From NCBI GenBank assembly GCA_008638375.1, contig CM018051.1:31256740-31320739 (forward strand): a stretch of DNA of 64,000 bases, given 5' to 3'. The DNA is from Nyssa sinensis. Taxonomy: Eukaryota; Streptophyta; Magnoliopsida; Cornales; Nyssaceae. The first letter of the stretch is position 1. Each line of letters opens with the position of its first letter. The translations under genes were made by a program, and so were the position numbers. The notes under the pieces were generated by a model. It worked only from the letters and a program-made list of their open reading frames with translations, made no database searches and was not told where the DNA came from. Shown piece after piece: positions 1 through 11,096 of the stretch.

Positions 1-1340
1 GTTATACTGTTCTGCTCTGCTCATTACTGATCTGTTCTGTTACTCTGATGTTTTAACTGATCTGTTCTGTTACTCTGATGTTTTAACTGTACTCTTGTTT
101 TTAATACTGTTCAAAATGAACGTGTTTAACTATCTGTTATGTTTGATCTGTTCTGTTCTGTTCCGCTCAACACTGACATGTTCTGTTTGATCTGTCCTGA
201 CCTGTTCTGTTTGATCTGTCTGACCTGTTCTGTTTGATCTGTCCTGACCTGTTCTGTTTGATCTGTCTGACCTGTTTTGTTTGATCTGTTTTGTCCTGAC
301 CTGTTCCGTTTGATCTGTCTGATATGTTCCGTCCTGATCCGTCCTGATTTGTTATGTCTGAACTGTTCCGTCCTGATCCGTCCTGATTTGTTATGTCTGA
401 TCTGTTCCGTCCTGATCCGTCCTGATTTGTTATGTCTGATCTGTTCCGTCCTGATCCGTCCTGATTTGTTATGTCTGATCTGTTCCGTCCTGATTTGTTA
501 TGTCTGATCTGTTCCGTCCTGATCCGTTCTGTTTCGTTATATTTGATCTGTTCCGTCCTGATCCGTCCTGATTTGTTATGTTTGATATGTTCTATCCTGA
601 TCCGTCCTGATTGATATTGTACCAGTTTGTTCCGTCCTATTCAATTCCGATATGTCTTGTTCTGATAGATGTATTGTTTCATTTTGTTCCGTCATGTTCA
701 GTTCCGATATGACTTGTCCTGATTGATATTGTTTCGTTTGTTTCCGTCATGTTCAGTTCTGATATGACTTGTCCTGATTGATATTGTTTCATTTTGTTCC
801 GTCATGTTCAGTTCTGATATGACTCGTCCTGATTGATATTGATTCGTTTCGTTCCGTTGATGATATACTTGTATCCTTGATTGATATACTGTTTCCACCC
901 AGTTCTGTCTTGTTTCGTTCCGTTGATGATATACCTGTATCTCTGGTTGACATATTGTTTCTGCTCCGTTCTGTTATGTTCCGTTTTGTTTTATTCTGAT
1001 TTGTCAAGTTTTATTCCGTTCTGTTCGGTTATGACTTGTTATGTTCTGTTCTGTTCCGTTCTATTATGTTTTATTGTGATCCGTTCTGACCTGTTCTATT
1101 TCGACCCGTTTTATTCTGACCCGTTCTATTCTGACCTGTTTGTCTCTGATTGATATATTGGCATCATTTACTATTCTGTTCTGATTTGTTGTGCTTTGTT
1201 TCGTCCTGTTCTGATTTGTTATGTCCTGCTCTGCTCAGTTCTGCTTCGTCCTGACCTGTTGTGTTCTGCTCTGTATGGTTATACTTGATATGTCTGTTAT
1301 GTTCTGTTTGTCCCGATCTATTGTTTTATTTTGTTCAGTT
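1..1340. repeat. TCTG/TCCG-rich degenerate minisatellite
   Basis: About 1.3 kb consists almost entirely of variants of CTGTTCTG, CTGATCCGTC and TTGTTATGT. Two higher-order units can be seen: a 39-bp unit repeated about 3.5 times at roughly 345-500, and a unit of about 55 bp repeated about three times at 690-848. Because 39 is a multiple of 3, the first array yields a repetitive 13-residue peptide in one frame; I regard that ORF as accidental. The array lies inside an LTR and probably expanded by slippage or unequal exchange. Confidence 0.8.
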
Positions 1341-1961
1341 CTGCTTTATTCTACTGAAACTGCATTTAAAGTAGATTCATAAAACTGCTATTTTAGAAAC
1401 AACTGAACTACCCTTGTGCTTTGTAAACAACAATGGTTTGAAACCCATGACAGGGAACCTGTGTTACTCATTGGGCTTTTCGAAGCTCACCCCATTCCCT
1501 AACATTTTTCAGGAACGATATCTATTGGATCTGATGGCACTGATCTGTGGAGACTGGATTATTGAGGATTGAATCTATTTAATCGGGTGAGTGATGTACT
1601 ATGACTGACTTGACTGATATGTACTGAATATTGATATGGCTCATGGATTTAAAAGGTACTCTAGAGATTATAGTTCTGCTCTGTTGTTATATGTCAAATT
1701 ATAGATATGCTTTGAGGTTGAGTTGTTAGTTGTTGGATTTTAGACTTGCTCTGTGTGATACATATCCTACGGTGGATACATGAGTTGCATTCCCGTGATA
1801 AAAAAGAAAAAAAAAGAAAAGTTTTAAATTCCGCTGCATCTGACCCTACAGTCGGAGTGCAATTCACTAGAAAGTTCAGAAATTGCCTTCGGTTAGTCGC
1901 GTGGCGGCTAACTGGCATCACGTCCTCGACATCCGCGTAGGGTGGGGTTCGGGATGTGACA
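1..1961 (+). mobile_element. Right part of a plus-strand Ty3/gypsy LTR, cut by window start
   Basis: The segment ends at 1961 with a GGTGGGGTTCGGGATGTGACA-like terminus. This is the same 3' end (GGGTTTCGGGTCGTGACA type) that closes the other plus-strand gypsy LTRs in this window. Immediately after it the sequence becomes minus-strand gypsy pol, so the LTR appears to have inserted into that older pol. The part from 1340 to 1961 resembles the U5-side region of the related LTRs, with a TTACTCATTGGGCTTTT...AGCTCACCCCATTCCC stretch followed by a pyrimidine-rich CAG. The left end lies outside the window, so length and target duplication cannot be judged. The short ORFs in it look like by-products of repeats. 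Confidence 0.6.
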
Positions 1962-2600
1962 ATGATCCTCCCAACTACCCTTGGAATCCATAACACACAC
2001 ACCCTAAGCATATCCTCAAGTATCTGGTTAGTATGCTCTGATTGACCATCAATCTAAGGATGGAAAGCAATATTAAACAGTAGCTGAGTCCCCGAGGCTA
2101 TCTGAAGACTCTGCCAAAACCATGTAGTGAAACATGGATCTCAGTTTGTAATAATGGAAATAGAAATCCCATGTAGTCGTACTATCTCTCGGATATACAA
2201 CCTACTGAGAGCATCCATTGAATCAGTCGCTCTAATCGGTAGGAAATGTACGGACTTCATCAACCTATCAGCAATAACCCAAACTGCATCATGACTTCTA
2301 AGTGACCTCGAAAGACCCATCACAAAATTCATAGTAATAAACTCCCACTTCCACTAGGCCATTAGCAATAGCTGTAACAAACCCCCCAGGTCTCTGGTGC
2401 TCAGCCTTAACTTGTTGGCACATGAGACATCTTGATACAAACTGTACAACATCTCCTTTCATCCCTGTCCACCAATACTGATGGCGTAAATCATGGTACA
2501 TCTTAGTACCCCTTGGGTGAACTGTTAAACATGAATGATGGAAATCTCGAAGAACATCAGCCCTAAGAGACTCTGGAATAAAAACTCTACCCATATACCT
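1962..2600 (-). pseudogene. Ty3/gypsy chromovirus integrase relic
   Basis: Minus-strand translation gives the integrase zinc-binding region at about 2390-2594, with a His...His then CLMC arrangement (VSRCLMCQQVKAEHQRPGG). The catalytic core follows at about 1962-2380, with DAVWVIADRLMKSVHFLPIR and the downstream [20 protein letters not shown]. Both visible catalytic aspartates are lost: the expected TMDF reads TMNF, and the expected SDRDP reads TN-stop-DP. The domain order and the homologous intact stretches at 31581-31915 place it in the Tekay/Del type of chromovirus. It is cut on the left by an LTR insertion at 1961. It is clearly inactive. Confidence 0.85.
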
Positions 2601-2689
2601 CAGGCTAAGGTCAGAATGAACTGTTAATCCCTCAAAGCCCTCGGTACTAGCAACTCATGCTCGAATTTTCTCTGCCTTGTGTCTTGCAA

Positions 2690-3507
2690 CTGTGCCTCAA
2701 TAACCCAGCTCAACAACGTAGGCTGTGCACACAAACTGAATAGTATGGCGTGTCCCTCAGACTCAACAAAGTCCAAGTCAAACTAGCTAATATCTCTAAT
2801 CATCTCCCACTCCCTAATAGCAATGCTAGCAACAGTGCTCCTCGATCTTCTACTAAGTGCATCTGCTACCACATTGGCCTTCCCAAGATGGTACTGAAGA
2901 TCAAAGTCATAGTCCTCTATATACTCCATCCATCTCCTCTGCCGAAGGTTCAAGTCCTTCTGCGTGAAAATGTGTCTAAGGCTCTTGTGATCTGAGAACA
3001 CCTCAAACATCTCCCCGTATAAGTAATGTCTCCAACTCTTAAGTGCAAAGATAACGGCAGCTAACTCAAAATCATTTGTAGGATAGTTATGCTCATGATT
3101 CTTCAACTAACGAGAACCATAAGCTACCACCCTCCCCTCCTACATCAATACACAACCTAGTCCCTCTCGTGATGCATCGCAATAAACTGTATAACCAATA
3201 CCTCCCTCAGGCATAATCAAAACAGGTGCTGAAGTCAGCCTTTTCTTCAGCTCTTGAAATGACTACTCATAGTCATCACTCCACTCAAATCTAATGCCCT
3301 TGCACATCAGACGAGTCATCGGTGAGGCAAGATGAGAAAATCCCTCTACAAATCGACGGTAGTATCCGGCCAATCCTAAGAAACTCCGGATCTCAAACAC
3401 ATTCTTTGGCCTCTCCCAACTCATAACAGAGTCAATCTTAGAAAGATCCAAGGATACCCTGTGAAATAAAAACTAACGCCATTAGGAATACACACTATCA
3501 TTCTTCT
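2690..3507 (-). pseudogene. Ty3/gypsy RT (C-terminal) and RNase H relic
   Basis: Read on the minus strand, 3263-3451 encodes the end of reverse transcriptase ([20 protein letters not shown]), preceded by an [13 protein letters not shown] motif. Next comes the RT/RNase H connection, and at 2783-3106 an RNase H domain with [48 protein letters not shown] and [11 protein letters not shown]. The last three are standard for plant Ty3/gypsy RNase H. The frame is broken between the RT and RNase H parts. The relic stops at 3507, where an LTR begins. It belongs to the same old element as the integrase downstream on the minus strand. Confidence 0.85.
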
Positions 3508-4039
3508 TGTCACGCCCCGAATTTTTTATAAACCCAATGAGTGAGTGAAATGAAATAAAAATAAATAAATAATAGGAAATTAAATGGATTTAGTTGATTA
3601 CCCATTTATTTCTCATGTTTTCCCAAAACTAAAAATGAAAATTTACTAACTAGACTCACCCAAGATAGGTTTTTAATATCTATCTAATATCTCCCCAAAC
3701 AATGGTCAAAATTAGTCTAAGTCATGTTCATGCATGGTCTCTAATATGGCCCCAAAAATGTCTTTAATGTGGCTTGAAACAGTGGCTCAAATGGACCCCA
3801 AATGCCCTATGTAATACCCTGACCCAAAATACCGGGTCATATAGCACGTATTTTGAGATTAAAGAAAATTAGTGTAAAAATATTTACACCAAAGGAAATA
3901 ATTAATTAAATAAATAAATAATTATTTATTTATATGAAATCATTAATTCTAATTATAATTAAATAAATTTGAACACACAAACACACACTTTATGGTGTAT
4001 CGTGTGTGTATGTTATAAAGTGTATAAAAGTGAGTATAG

Positions 4040-4420
4040 GTATAACTATAAATACATGTACCCAAGATAAAATATATTTAATATATATATATATATATCT
4101 ATATGTATGTGTATATGAGCCAAGTATGTGTATATGTATATACATATGTATATGTAATCAAGTATGTATGCATGTATGTATATAATTAAATTAAAAATAT
4201 ATATGTAAATCATAAAGTGTGTGAACAGTATGTGCAAGTGGGTGTGTGTGTCGGTTGTGGTGTGTGTGTGTGTCTCCATGTGTTAGTGTGTGTGTTATAT
4301 TATATGTATATATATACAAAATATCTTGCAAATTTAATGCAAAGTAAAAAAGAGAAAAAGCAAAGTTATGAGATGGGAAAAGGAAGCAGAAAAATGCAGG
4401 CTAAGGTGGGGCTACAAATC

Positions 4421-4467
<47 letters not shown>
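4040..4467. repeat. TA/TG microsatellite tract followed by (AG)n
   Basis: 4080-4310 is a mix of TATA, TATG and GTGT dinucleotide runs. 4425-4467 is an almost pure (AG)n run of about 43 bp. Several predicted ORFs across it are made only of these repeats. Confidence 0.9.
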
Positions 4468-4469
<2 letters not shown>

Positions 4470-6933
4470 GGCTACTTTTCTTTAAAATCAAAACATGCAA
4501 GCATGTTTGTTCTCCTACGAAATAAACCAAAAGAGGGAGAAGCTGAGGAGAAAAGCAGAAGGATCTGAAGTGGGAAGAGGAGGAAACAATGTAGAAAAAG
4601 GTAAAACCCATAAAACAATTAAAATTCTCTCTCTAGAAGTGATGATTTAATATGAATTGTTTATGGTTATTTTTATACGTATGATGTGTTATATGTGTTT
4701 AAGACTTGATCAAGCATGAAATGGAGTCTTAAAAATCACCAAAAAACACCTAACCCACGAAAAAAATCGCCATTGAAGACCTTGCCCATGGCAGGTCTGA
4801 ATCGATTTCCTCCAAGCTCAATTTGGCTTGTCAGGACCTCAAGAAGACCCTAAGGGTATTCTAAAAACCTATACCCGCGACCATAAAACTAAAGAATCGA
4901 CCTCTATAAAGTGAGTTACAGGTTTCGGTTGTTGAAACCAACCTATCAAACTCCTACCAAAATGGATCAAATAGAATGGGAAATGAAACTATAAAGAGAA
5001 TGAGTCAAGACAGGACAAATCCCATGGGCTGAAGTCATCATGACGTCAGCCAAGGTAAATAAACCGACTGAGCCGGTTGGTTTATGACTAGACCAGACCG
5101 GTTCACTTAAGATTCAATTGAACCCTTTGGTTTTCTGGTTTTAATTTAAATCAATAAACCAAGACTTTTGGTTATTACGGATTGACCCTTGAGCTTCAGA
5201 AAAATTATACTGAGGCCCAACTGAGGGAAAATTTATGCGATAAAGCCCCTGAAAAATAATTAAATAATTAATTTAATTATTTAATAAATAAAGCAAAATT
5301 ACTATTTTGCCCCTAAGTCATATATGAAGTAAATGAAGTCCAAATCAAACATATGAATAGTGTATTTTTACTATTTTGGACATTCTGAGATCAATGGTAA
5401 GGTCCATTTTATGAGACGGGGCCCGAAAAATAAAGACACGTAAAGGGGTAAATGACCAAAATACCCCTTGACCAAAATTAACAAGCTATTAGTGTATTCT
5501 TACTATCTCGGACCTTCTGAGTCCAATGGTGAGATCCACGACACGAGATGAGGTCCCGAACATAAAGACACGTAAGGGGGTAAAATGACCAAATTACCCC
5601 TAGTACCTCAAAAGCCAAATGAAAACCAAGAAAGGTCTAAATTGACTTTCTTTGACATCCCGGACTCAAAAATGGAGTCCAAATTACGAACGACGTACAG
5701 AAAAATATGACACGTAAAACGATAAATGACTATTTTGTCCTTTTACATATAAAAGCCTGAATTAAATTCTAAGAAAGCCTAAACCAATTTTCTTCAACGC
5801 TCTGGACTCAATAATAGAGTCTATTCGACCAAAAGAAGTGTCTAAAATAAAAAAGACATAAAATTTGATGAATAGCATCTGTCAGATGACTATGGACTGA
5901 AATATTGCCAAAGTATTAAACTAAGGCAAGTACGAAGAAATAAAGTATGAAAAGACACGACACGTAAACATGTGAAGTAAATAAATTAAATTAAAGTTTA
6001 TGGAGCTACCAGAAGAGTATAAATTGAAATAAATTCAATTCCTAACACATTAATTGTGTCATAGGTTAAGAGTACGAGTTAAGTTAAGTACATATGAAAT
6101 TATGAAATCGTTTTAGGATCTAATACGATTTAAGCATAAGTTAAGGAATATCGAGATGATATTACAATGAATGTGAAGTTGATGAGATGTTTATGAATTG
6201 TTCTTAGAAACTACAAGGAAAGTAGGAAAGCGCATTATTAGCACTAACCCTAAAGGACCAAGGTGAGTAACCCTGTGTTTGAAGTGGAGATTTAACTCCA
6301 TGGATTTAAAAAGGTTTTAAATGCAAAGATATGAATTGTTTGAAATTCCAAATTCAATGTTTACATGATTCAGTTTTTAATTGTTCTGTTTTATAACCCC
6401 ATTGTGACATGCTCAGTGATTGGTTTCTACAACAGTTTTTCCTTCAAATATATTTCTGCATGTCTAGTTAAAATGCAATTATTGTTAAATATCCTGAATT
6501 TACTTATTTCAAGTATACGAAAATTTTACGAAGTTATGAAAAGTATCTATGAGAAAAGTCACATGATAAATGTTTTATAAGATAATGGTGCATAAGCACA
6601 CAGGCAGCATTTTGGGTTTCTTCGGATCTCATTGACCTGTCAAAAACCACATAGTTCGTATTTTGGGTTCTTATTGTAACTCATTGACCTGTCATGTGAA
6701 ATGCCCGGTAGCAGGATCTAATCCCCCAGGCAAATGAGATATCTCCATTTATAAGTAAGATGGGAGTCCGGTTCGAAACGGATTCCACTAATGGAAGTGA
6801 TAAGATGACAAATGATTTGAAAATGGAAGCAGGTTTTACCCTCATTTTCAATATGCATATGTTTTGAGTTTTATAAGCTCTATTTAAGAAATACATGTTA
6901 TGTTATATGTTTTGAAGTTCATGAGTATAAGTA

Positions 6934-7150
6934 TAGCTTGAATACTTTAAATGTTTCAAAGCTATCTGTTTTGTTAAACGCATATGTTTTGAGTTGTATA
7001 CTCTATTTGACGAAGTACGAGTATAGCTTGAATACTTTAAATGTTTCAAAGCTATTTGTTTTATGAAATGCATATGTTTTGAGTTATAAACTCTATTTGA
7101 CGAAGTATGAGTTAGCTTGAATACTTTAAATGTTTCAAAGCTACATGTTT
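6934..7150 (+). repeat. 89-90 bp tandem repeat, three copies, inside solo LTR
   Basis: The core TAGCTTGAATACTTTAAATG starts at about 6934, 7024 and 7112, each time followed by TTTCAAAGCTA and a GCATATGTTTTGAGTT block. Each core is a short imperfect inverted repeat (AGCTTGAA...TTCAAAGCT) that could fold into a hairpin. The related LTR at 44481-47950 carries the same core at about 47340 and 47457 in a different arrangement. Confidence 0.8.
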
Positions 7151-7810
7151 TAAGGAATGAATATATTCTGTATTCAAAGTATACGAACAATTGGCGGTGA
7201 TTATTTTACAAACTCTTATGTACAAAACCACTGCTAATTGAAAACCCCATGACGAATACTAGAATTTCTCACAAGCTTAGATTAACTTACCCGGACTTTG
7301 TTCGGACCCCCCTTTCAGGTGATTCACAGCAAACAGGGTCTTGAGGACGATGGCGATGAGTCTAGCCATTTTTGGGAAGATATGTTTAAGTAGTTCTTTT
7401 GAGGAACCTATGAACTCTAGTAGTATATTTTGTATTAGTAGACAATGTATGAATATGTATGAAGCCCTCTAGGCAACCGAACATGTATTGTATTAATGTT
7501 ATAAGTCTTTAAGTTTTAGTTATACTCTGAATATGTAACCATGTATGCTATGTATGGAGCGGCAGTATTGGACGGATGTGCATAATTTAAAAATGAGAAA
7601 AGAAAAGAAAATGTTTTTCGCGCTTCCGCAAAACGCATGTCGCACATCTATTCGATACCGCTGCCTATGTGAGCCTTCGCCCAAGGGTCCTCGGGCCTGA
7701 GGGTGGCGGTCGCGATGCCAGATCCGCACAGGGTGGGTTTCGGGTCGTGACACCCTAAGGCATAAACCAAGAATAAGTCAAAAATCCTACCTAAGGTGGT
7801 CTAAGGAAGT

Positions 7811-7928
7811 GGCCAAACATGGCCCAATAGGATGGCCAAACATAGCCCAAAAGGATGGCCAAACATGGCCTAAGGATTGGCCAAACATGGCCCAAAAAGA
7901 TGGCCAAACATGGCCCAAAAGGGTGGCC
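7811..7928. repeat. About 23-bp tandem repeat, about five copies
   Basis: Units of the form GGATGGCCAAACATGGCCCA repeat with small variations over about 118 bp. They lie in the continuation of the 3508 LTR segment, just upstream of a GC-rich block. The repetitive ORF here (MAKHGP..., QTWPK...) follows from the repeat and is not supported as a gene. Confidence 0.85.
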
Positions 7929-9244
7929 AAAGGCTGGTGTCAGGGTTGGGTGTGTAGAGGCAGGGCAGGCGGTCGATGGGTGCGCGGGGCATGCGGCGTG
8001 GGGCTACGGCTGCAGCTGGGGGCTGGTCTACTGCACTGACACTGTAGCAACAATGTATTTGCTGCAAGCTGATTTTTCCATTTTTTGACTTTTTTTACAA
8101 AGTGTTGAAAGTTGATTTTTCCAATTTTTAACCTACTTCTTCAAAATTTTTAACCCCCACTTTTCTCACTTATTCATGGGCATTTTACACACCTAATGGC
8201 CCTTTTTAACTCACAAAATTTTAACATGGTCTCCTTTGCTTTCTAAGCATTTTTCACCTAATACTTTACGATAATTCTTATATACAAGGATATATACATT
8301 CCACCCTCACTCGATGGCCACAAATTCATAGAAATTAAGCATACAACTATTGTTCTCAACATTTACATGTGATGCACATTAATCGAAACATCCCATTTGT
8401 CATTTGGGTTTAAACCCTTACATTACAAAATAGCCTAAGGCCTATAGTTCACTATTGTTCTAAATTAAACACAAGTTATTTGGGCTTATGCCCATACATA
8501 CAAAATGAAGCCCTTAGGCCAATTATAATTTGAAATCTACTTTCTTCCTCCGTGCTCCAATGACTTCATCAAGTCTCAAGTACCGGAAGCCTCATTTGTA
8601 ATATGTAATCCCATAAAGGGTAAGCACGATGGCTTGTATAATGTAATACTAATGTAAAGGACAAATTTAAAGTGTGGCATGTGCAAAGTGTACATTTATA
8701 ATCTATATGCCTTCCAATTCATCAATACAATGCATAGAGTTGGAAAACCCTAGGTTTTCTTTACCTTTTTCTCCATGCACAACCTCCTGCTATATTCTCA
8801 GACCAATTCTGAGAAATTTAAGTCCCAAGTGTTGTATTTATACTTAAGGGCTAAGGGGGTAAAAAGACCATTTTGCCTTTAATAAGTCTGAGACCCCGTT
8901 GCACTACAACTCATCCCGAAACGCCTAAATTTGATATTCTGCTTTAGCCAAAGTTCTTAAAATTATTTTTTCTTGTTGGCGGTTATGGCCGGGCCCACCT
9001 GAGCCACCTAGGATGCCTTTTTCGGATCCATTTTTTAAACTATCTCCGATTAGGCTCAAATTCTCATAGGAGGTGTATTTTCACATTCTAAGCATATTTC
9101 TCTTCTATGATATACTCAACTTATGCCTCCAAACATGACTTATGCCTAAATGATGAATGTATAGTGCTCTACCAACAAATAATGCATGAATAGTACCCTA
9201 CCGGTAAAAAAGAAAAATTTATTCTGATTTTTTAGATCTTTACA

Positions 9245-11096
9245 TTTGTGACAAGTGGTGCAAGGGCTGGGCGCGTGCAGGGGCGCAGGGGGACTTGTAG
9301 GCGCATGCGGTGGGTGCTCAGGGGGTGCGCAGGCGCGTGGGGCGTGAGCATGCAGTAGGCTAGCGGAGAGCGCAGGGAGCGCGGTAGGCACACGGGGCAC
9401 GCGGGCATAGGCGTGTGTGCATGTGGAGGGCTGGGCTACGGGCTACTAGCTGCTGCTGATGCACTGTAGCTACGGTGTATTTGCTGTAACCTGATTTTTC
9501 CATTTTCTGAGTTTTTTTCCAAAGTGCTACAAGCTAATTTTTTCAATTTTTAACCTACTTCCTCAAGGTTTTTAACCCTCACTTTTTGGCACTCTTCCCA
9601 TCTCTATTTGGGCATTTTACACACCTAATAACCCTTTTTAATTCACAAAGTTTTGACATGGTCTCCTTTGTTCATTAATCTATTTTCCTCATCCCATTCC
9701 TCCTCATCATCCTCCTCAACACCAACACAACACCTAATGAAAAATTATTTATACAATTGTGTAATTCTAACATTCACAAGCATATTTTGAAAAAAAGTAA
9801 CTACATGGAGCTCCATGCTTCTCATTTACATTCAATACTCAATTTATCATTTGGGTTTAAGCCTTTACATCACAAAATGGCCCAAGGCCTATAATCCACC
9901 ATTTTCCAAATTAAACACAAGTTATTTGGGCTTATGCCCATACATACAAAATGTAGCCATTAGGCCAAATGTTCTTCAAGGTCCATTTCCCCCTCCACGC
10001 TTCAAGACTTCATCAAGTCTCATGTGCCGGTAGTCTTATTTGTAATATGTAATCCCATATAGGGTAAACACGACGGCTTGTATGACATAATGCTAATATA
10101 AAGAACAAAGGTAAGGCGTGGCATGTGAAAAATGAACATTTATAAGCTATATTCCTTCCAATTTATCAATGCAATTCAATAGCAATATGGATGACACACA
10201 CATGCAACTCTATGCCTAACACATGCCTCGTTTCACGGTCCTTCCCCGTCAGCAAGCGAGTATTGTCGTATGTCTCATTTCATGGTCTGTCCTCGTTGGA
10301 TCGCGAGTATCATGGCCAATTTTTGGTTTTTTACCACAGGATCTACACCCTCATAATGCATAGCACCAATATGCACACGCCATGTTTCCAAAGATTCACG
10401 TATGCCAAGATGCCTTGATTTTTCTATGCAATTTCAATGAGGCATTTATCAAACATATGGGGTATGCCTTAAATAATGCAGCATACATAAAGAAAACTAT
10501 AACTTATAAACCCCAAAACTTTGTTTACATGAACTTAGAATATAATCCAATCAATTACACATATAATCATGTTACATGTTCACAACTTAAACAAATTCTC
10601 AAAGATTACACAAGTACACACAGTGCCAATACATTAAGCAACCATAACTTTCCAACTACAAGACTTTGTCTTCATGAACATAAGCTAGAATTCAATGAAT
10701 TATACATATATTCAAGTTACATGTTTATCAGTTCACCAAATTCTCAAAGAATACATAAGTACACAAGGTACCAACCTTAGGTTTTCAAAGTAACTATATG
10801 CTAGGTGATTTTCTAACAACAAGTTAGCATGTAAGTCATACAATCAACATATAAAAACACTCAACCCTAGGCAGTTGTGCTAGCTGTGCAACCAAACCAA
10901 TTGGTAAAAACAAAGCCCTTGACGTGGGGAACAACTTCCTAGAAGGAAACCTTATGAAATTCTAAGGCTAGAAATGAGTTTTGGAAGGTGGAAGGTGGAA
11001 AGTTGGAAAACCTAGGTTTTTCTCACCTTTTCTCTCCAAGCACGACTTGCTGCAACTTCTCTAGCATTTTCTGAAGAATTTAGATCCCAAGGGTCA
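9245..11096 (-). mobile_element. LTR-derived segment copy B, left part (direct duplicate of copy A)
   Basis: From the GC-rich block (about 9250-9460) onward it repeats copy A at an offset of about 1.42-1.45 kb; for example ACTGTAG with TATTTGCTG occurs at 8041 and 9463, and ACAAGTTATTTGGGCTTATG at 8471 and 9917. It also contains about 800 bp (about 10180-10990) missing from copy A. That extra part matches the Tekay-like LTRs (the CCACAGGATCTACACCCTCA block at about 10335, compared with about 28460 and 36205). It is cut at 11096 by the Athila-like insertion and resumes at 17920. Confidence 0.65.

Larger units (their letters stand above)
3810..7752 (+). mobile_element. Solo LTR, Ty3/gypsy, 3943 bp
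   Basis: It begins TGTAATACCCTGACCC, ends GGGTTTCGGGTCGTGACA, and has a perfect CCCTA duplication on both sides. No primer-binding site, polypurine tract, gag or pol is present between the ends, so I read it as a solo LTR left by LTR-LTR recombination. It is very long for an LTR. Internal landmarks are a TA/TG-rich stretch (about 4080-4310), an AG microsatellite (4425-4467), repeated blocks of the type 'GGACCTTCTGAGTCCAATGG' and 'GGGTAAATGACCAAA' (5380-5900), a GGTGAGTAACCCTGTG block near 6261, and an 89-90 bp tandem repeat (6934-7150). A diverged relative lies at 44481-47950. Confidence 0.85.
3805..7757. repeat. Target-site duplication CCCTA around solo LTR
   Basis: CCCTA occupies 3805-3809 immediately before TGTAATACCC and 7753-7757 immediately after TCGTGACA. 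A perfect 5-bp duplication is the normal mark of gypsy integrase and fixes both ends of the solo LTR between them. Confidence 0.9.
3508..9244 (-). mobile_element. Minus-oriented gypsy LTR-derived segment (copy A), interrupted by a solo LTR
   Basis: On the plus strand it opens with TGTCACGCCCCGAATTT, the inverted 3' LTR end also seen at 27935 and 60404. It is split at 3809/7753 by a solo LTR; removing that insertion and one CCCTA copy restores continuity. The distal part (7758-9244) contains a repeat of about 23 bp, a GC-rich island, GGGCTTATGCCC-type palindromic blocks shared with the Tekay-like LTRs, and an end of AGATCTTTACA, which reads TGTAAAGATCT on the minus strand. The flanks CTTCT (before 3508) and TTTGT (after 9244) do not match. 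The right boundary and the relation to copy B are therefore uncertain. Confidence 0.5.

Noticed and set aside
277..507. Repetitive 76-residue ORF with a 13-residue period
   Set aside because: It is the translation of a 39-bp minisatellite, and the neighbouring repeats open other frames too. No sign of selection for coding.
4040..4570. Protein genes over the TG/AG repeats
   Set aside because: ORFs on both strands and in several frames are made of dipeptide runs encoded by (TG)n and (AG)n.
7811..8088. Repetitive ORFs (MAKHGP...) that could pass for a short repeat protein
   Set aside because: The repeat unit of about 23 bp is not a multiple of 3 and the frame drifts between units. It is tandem-repeat DNA.
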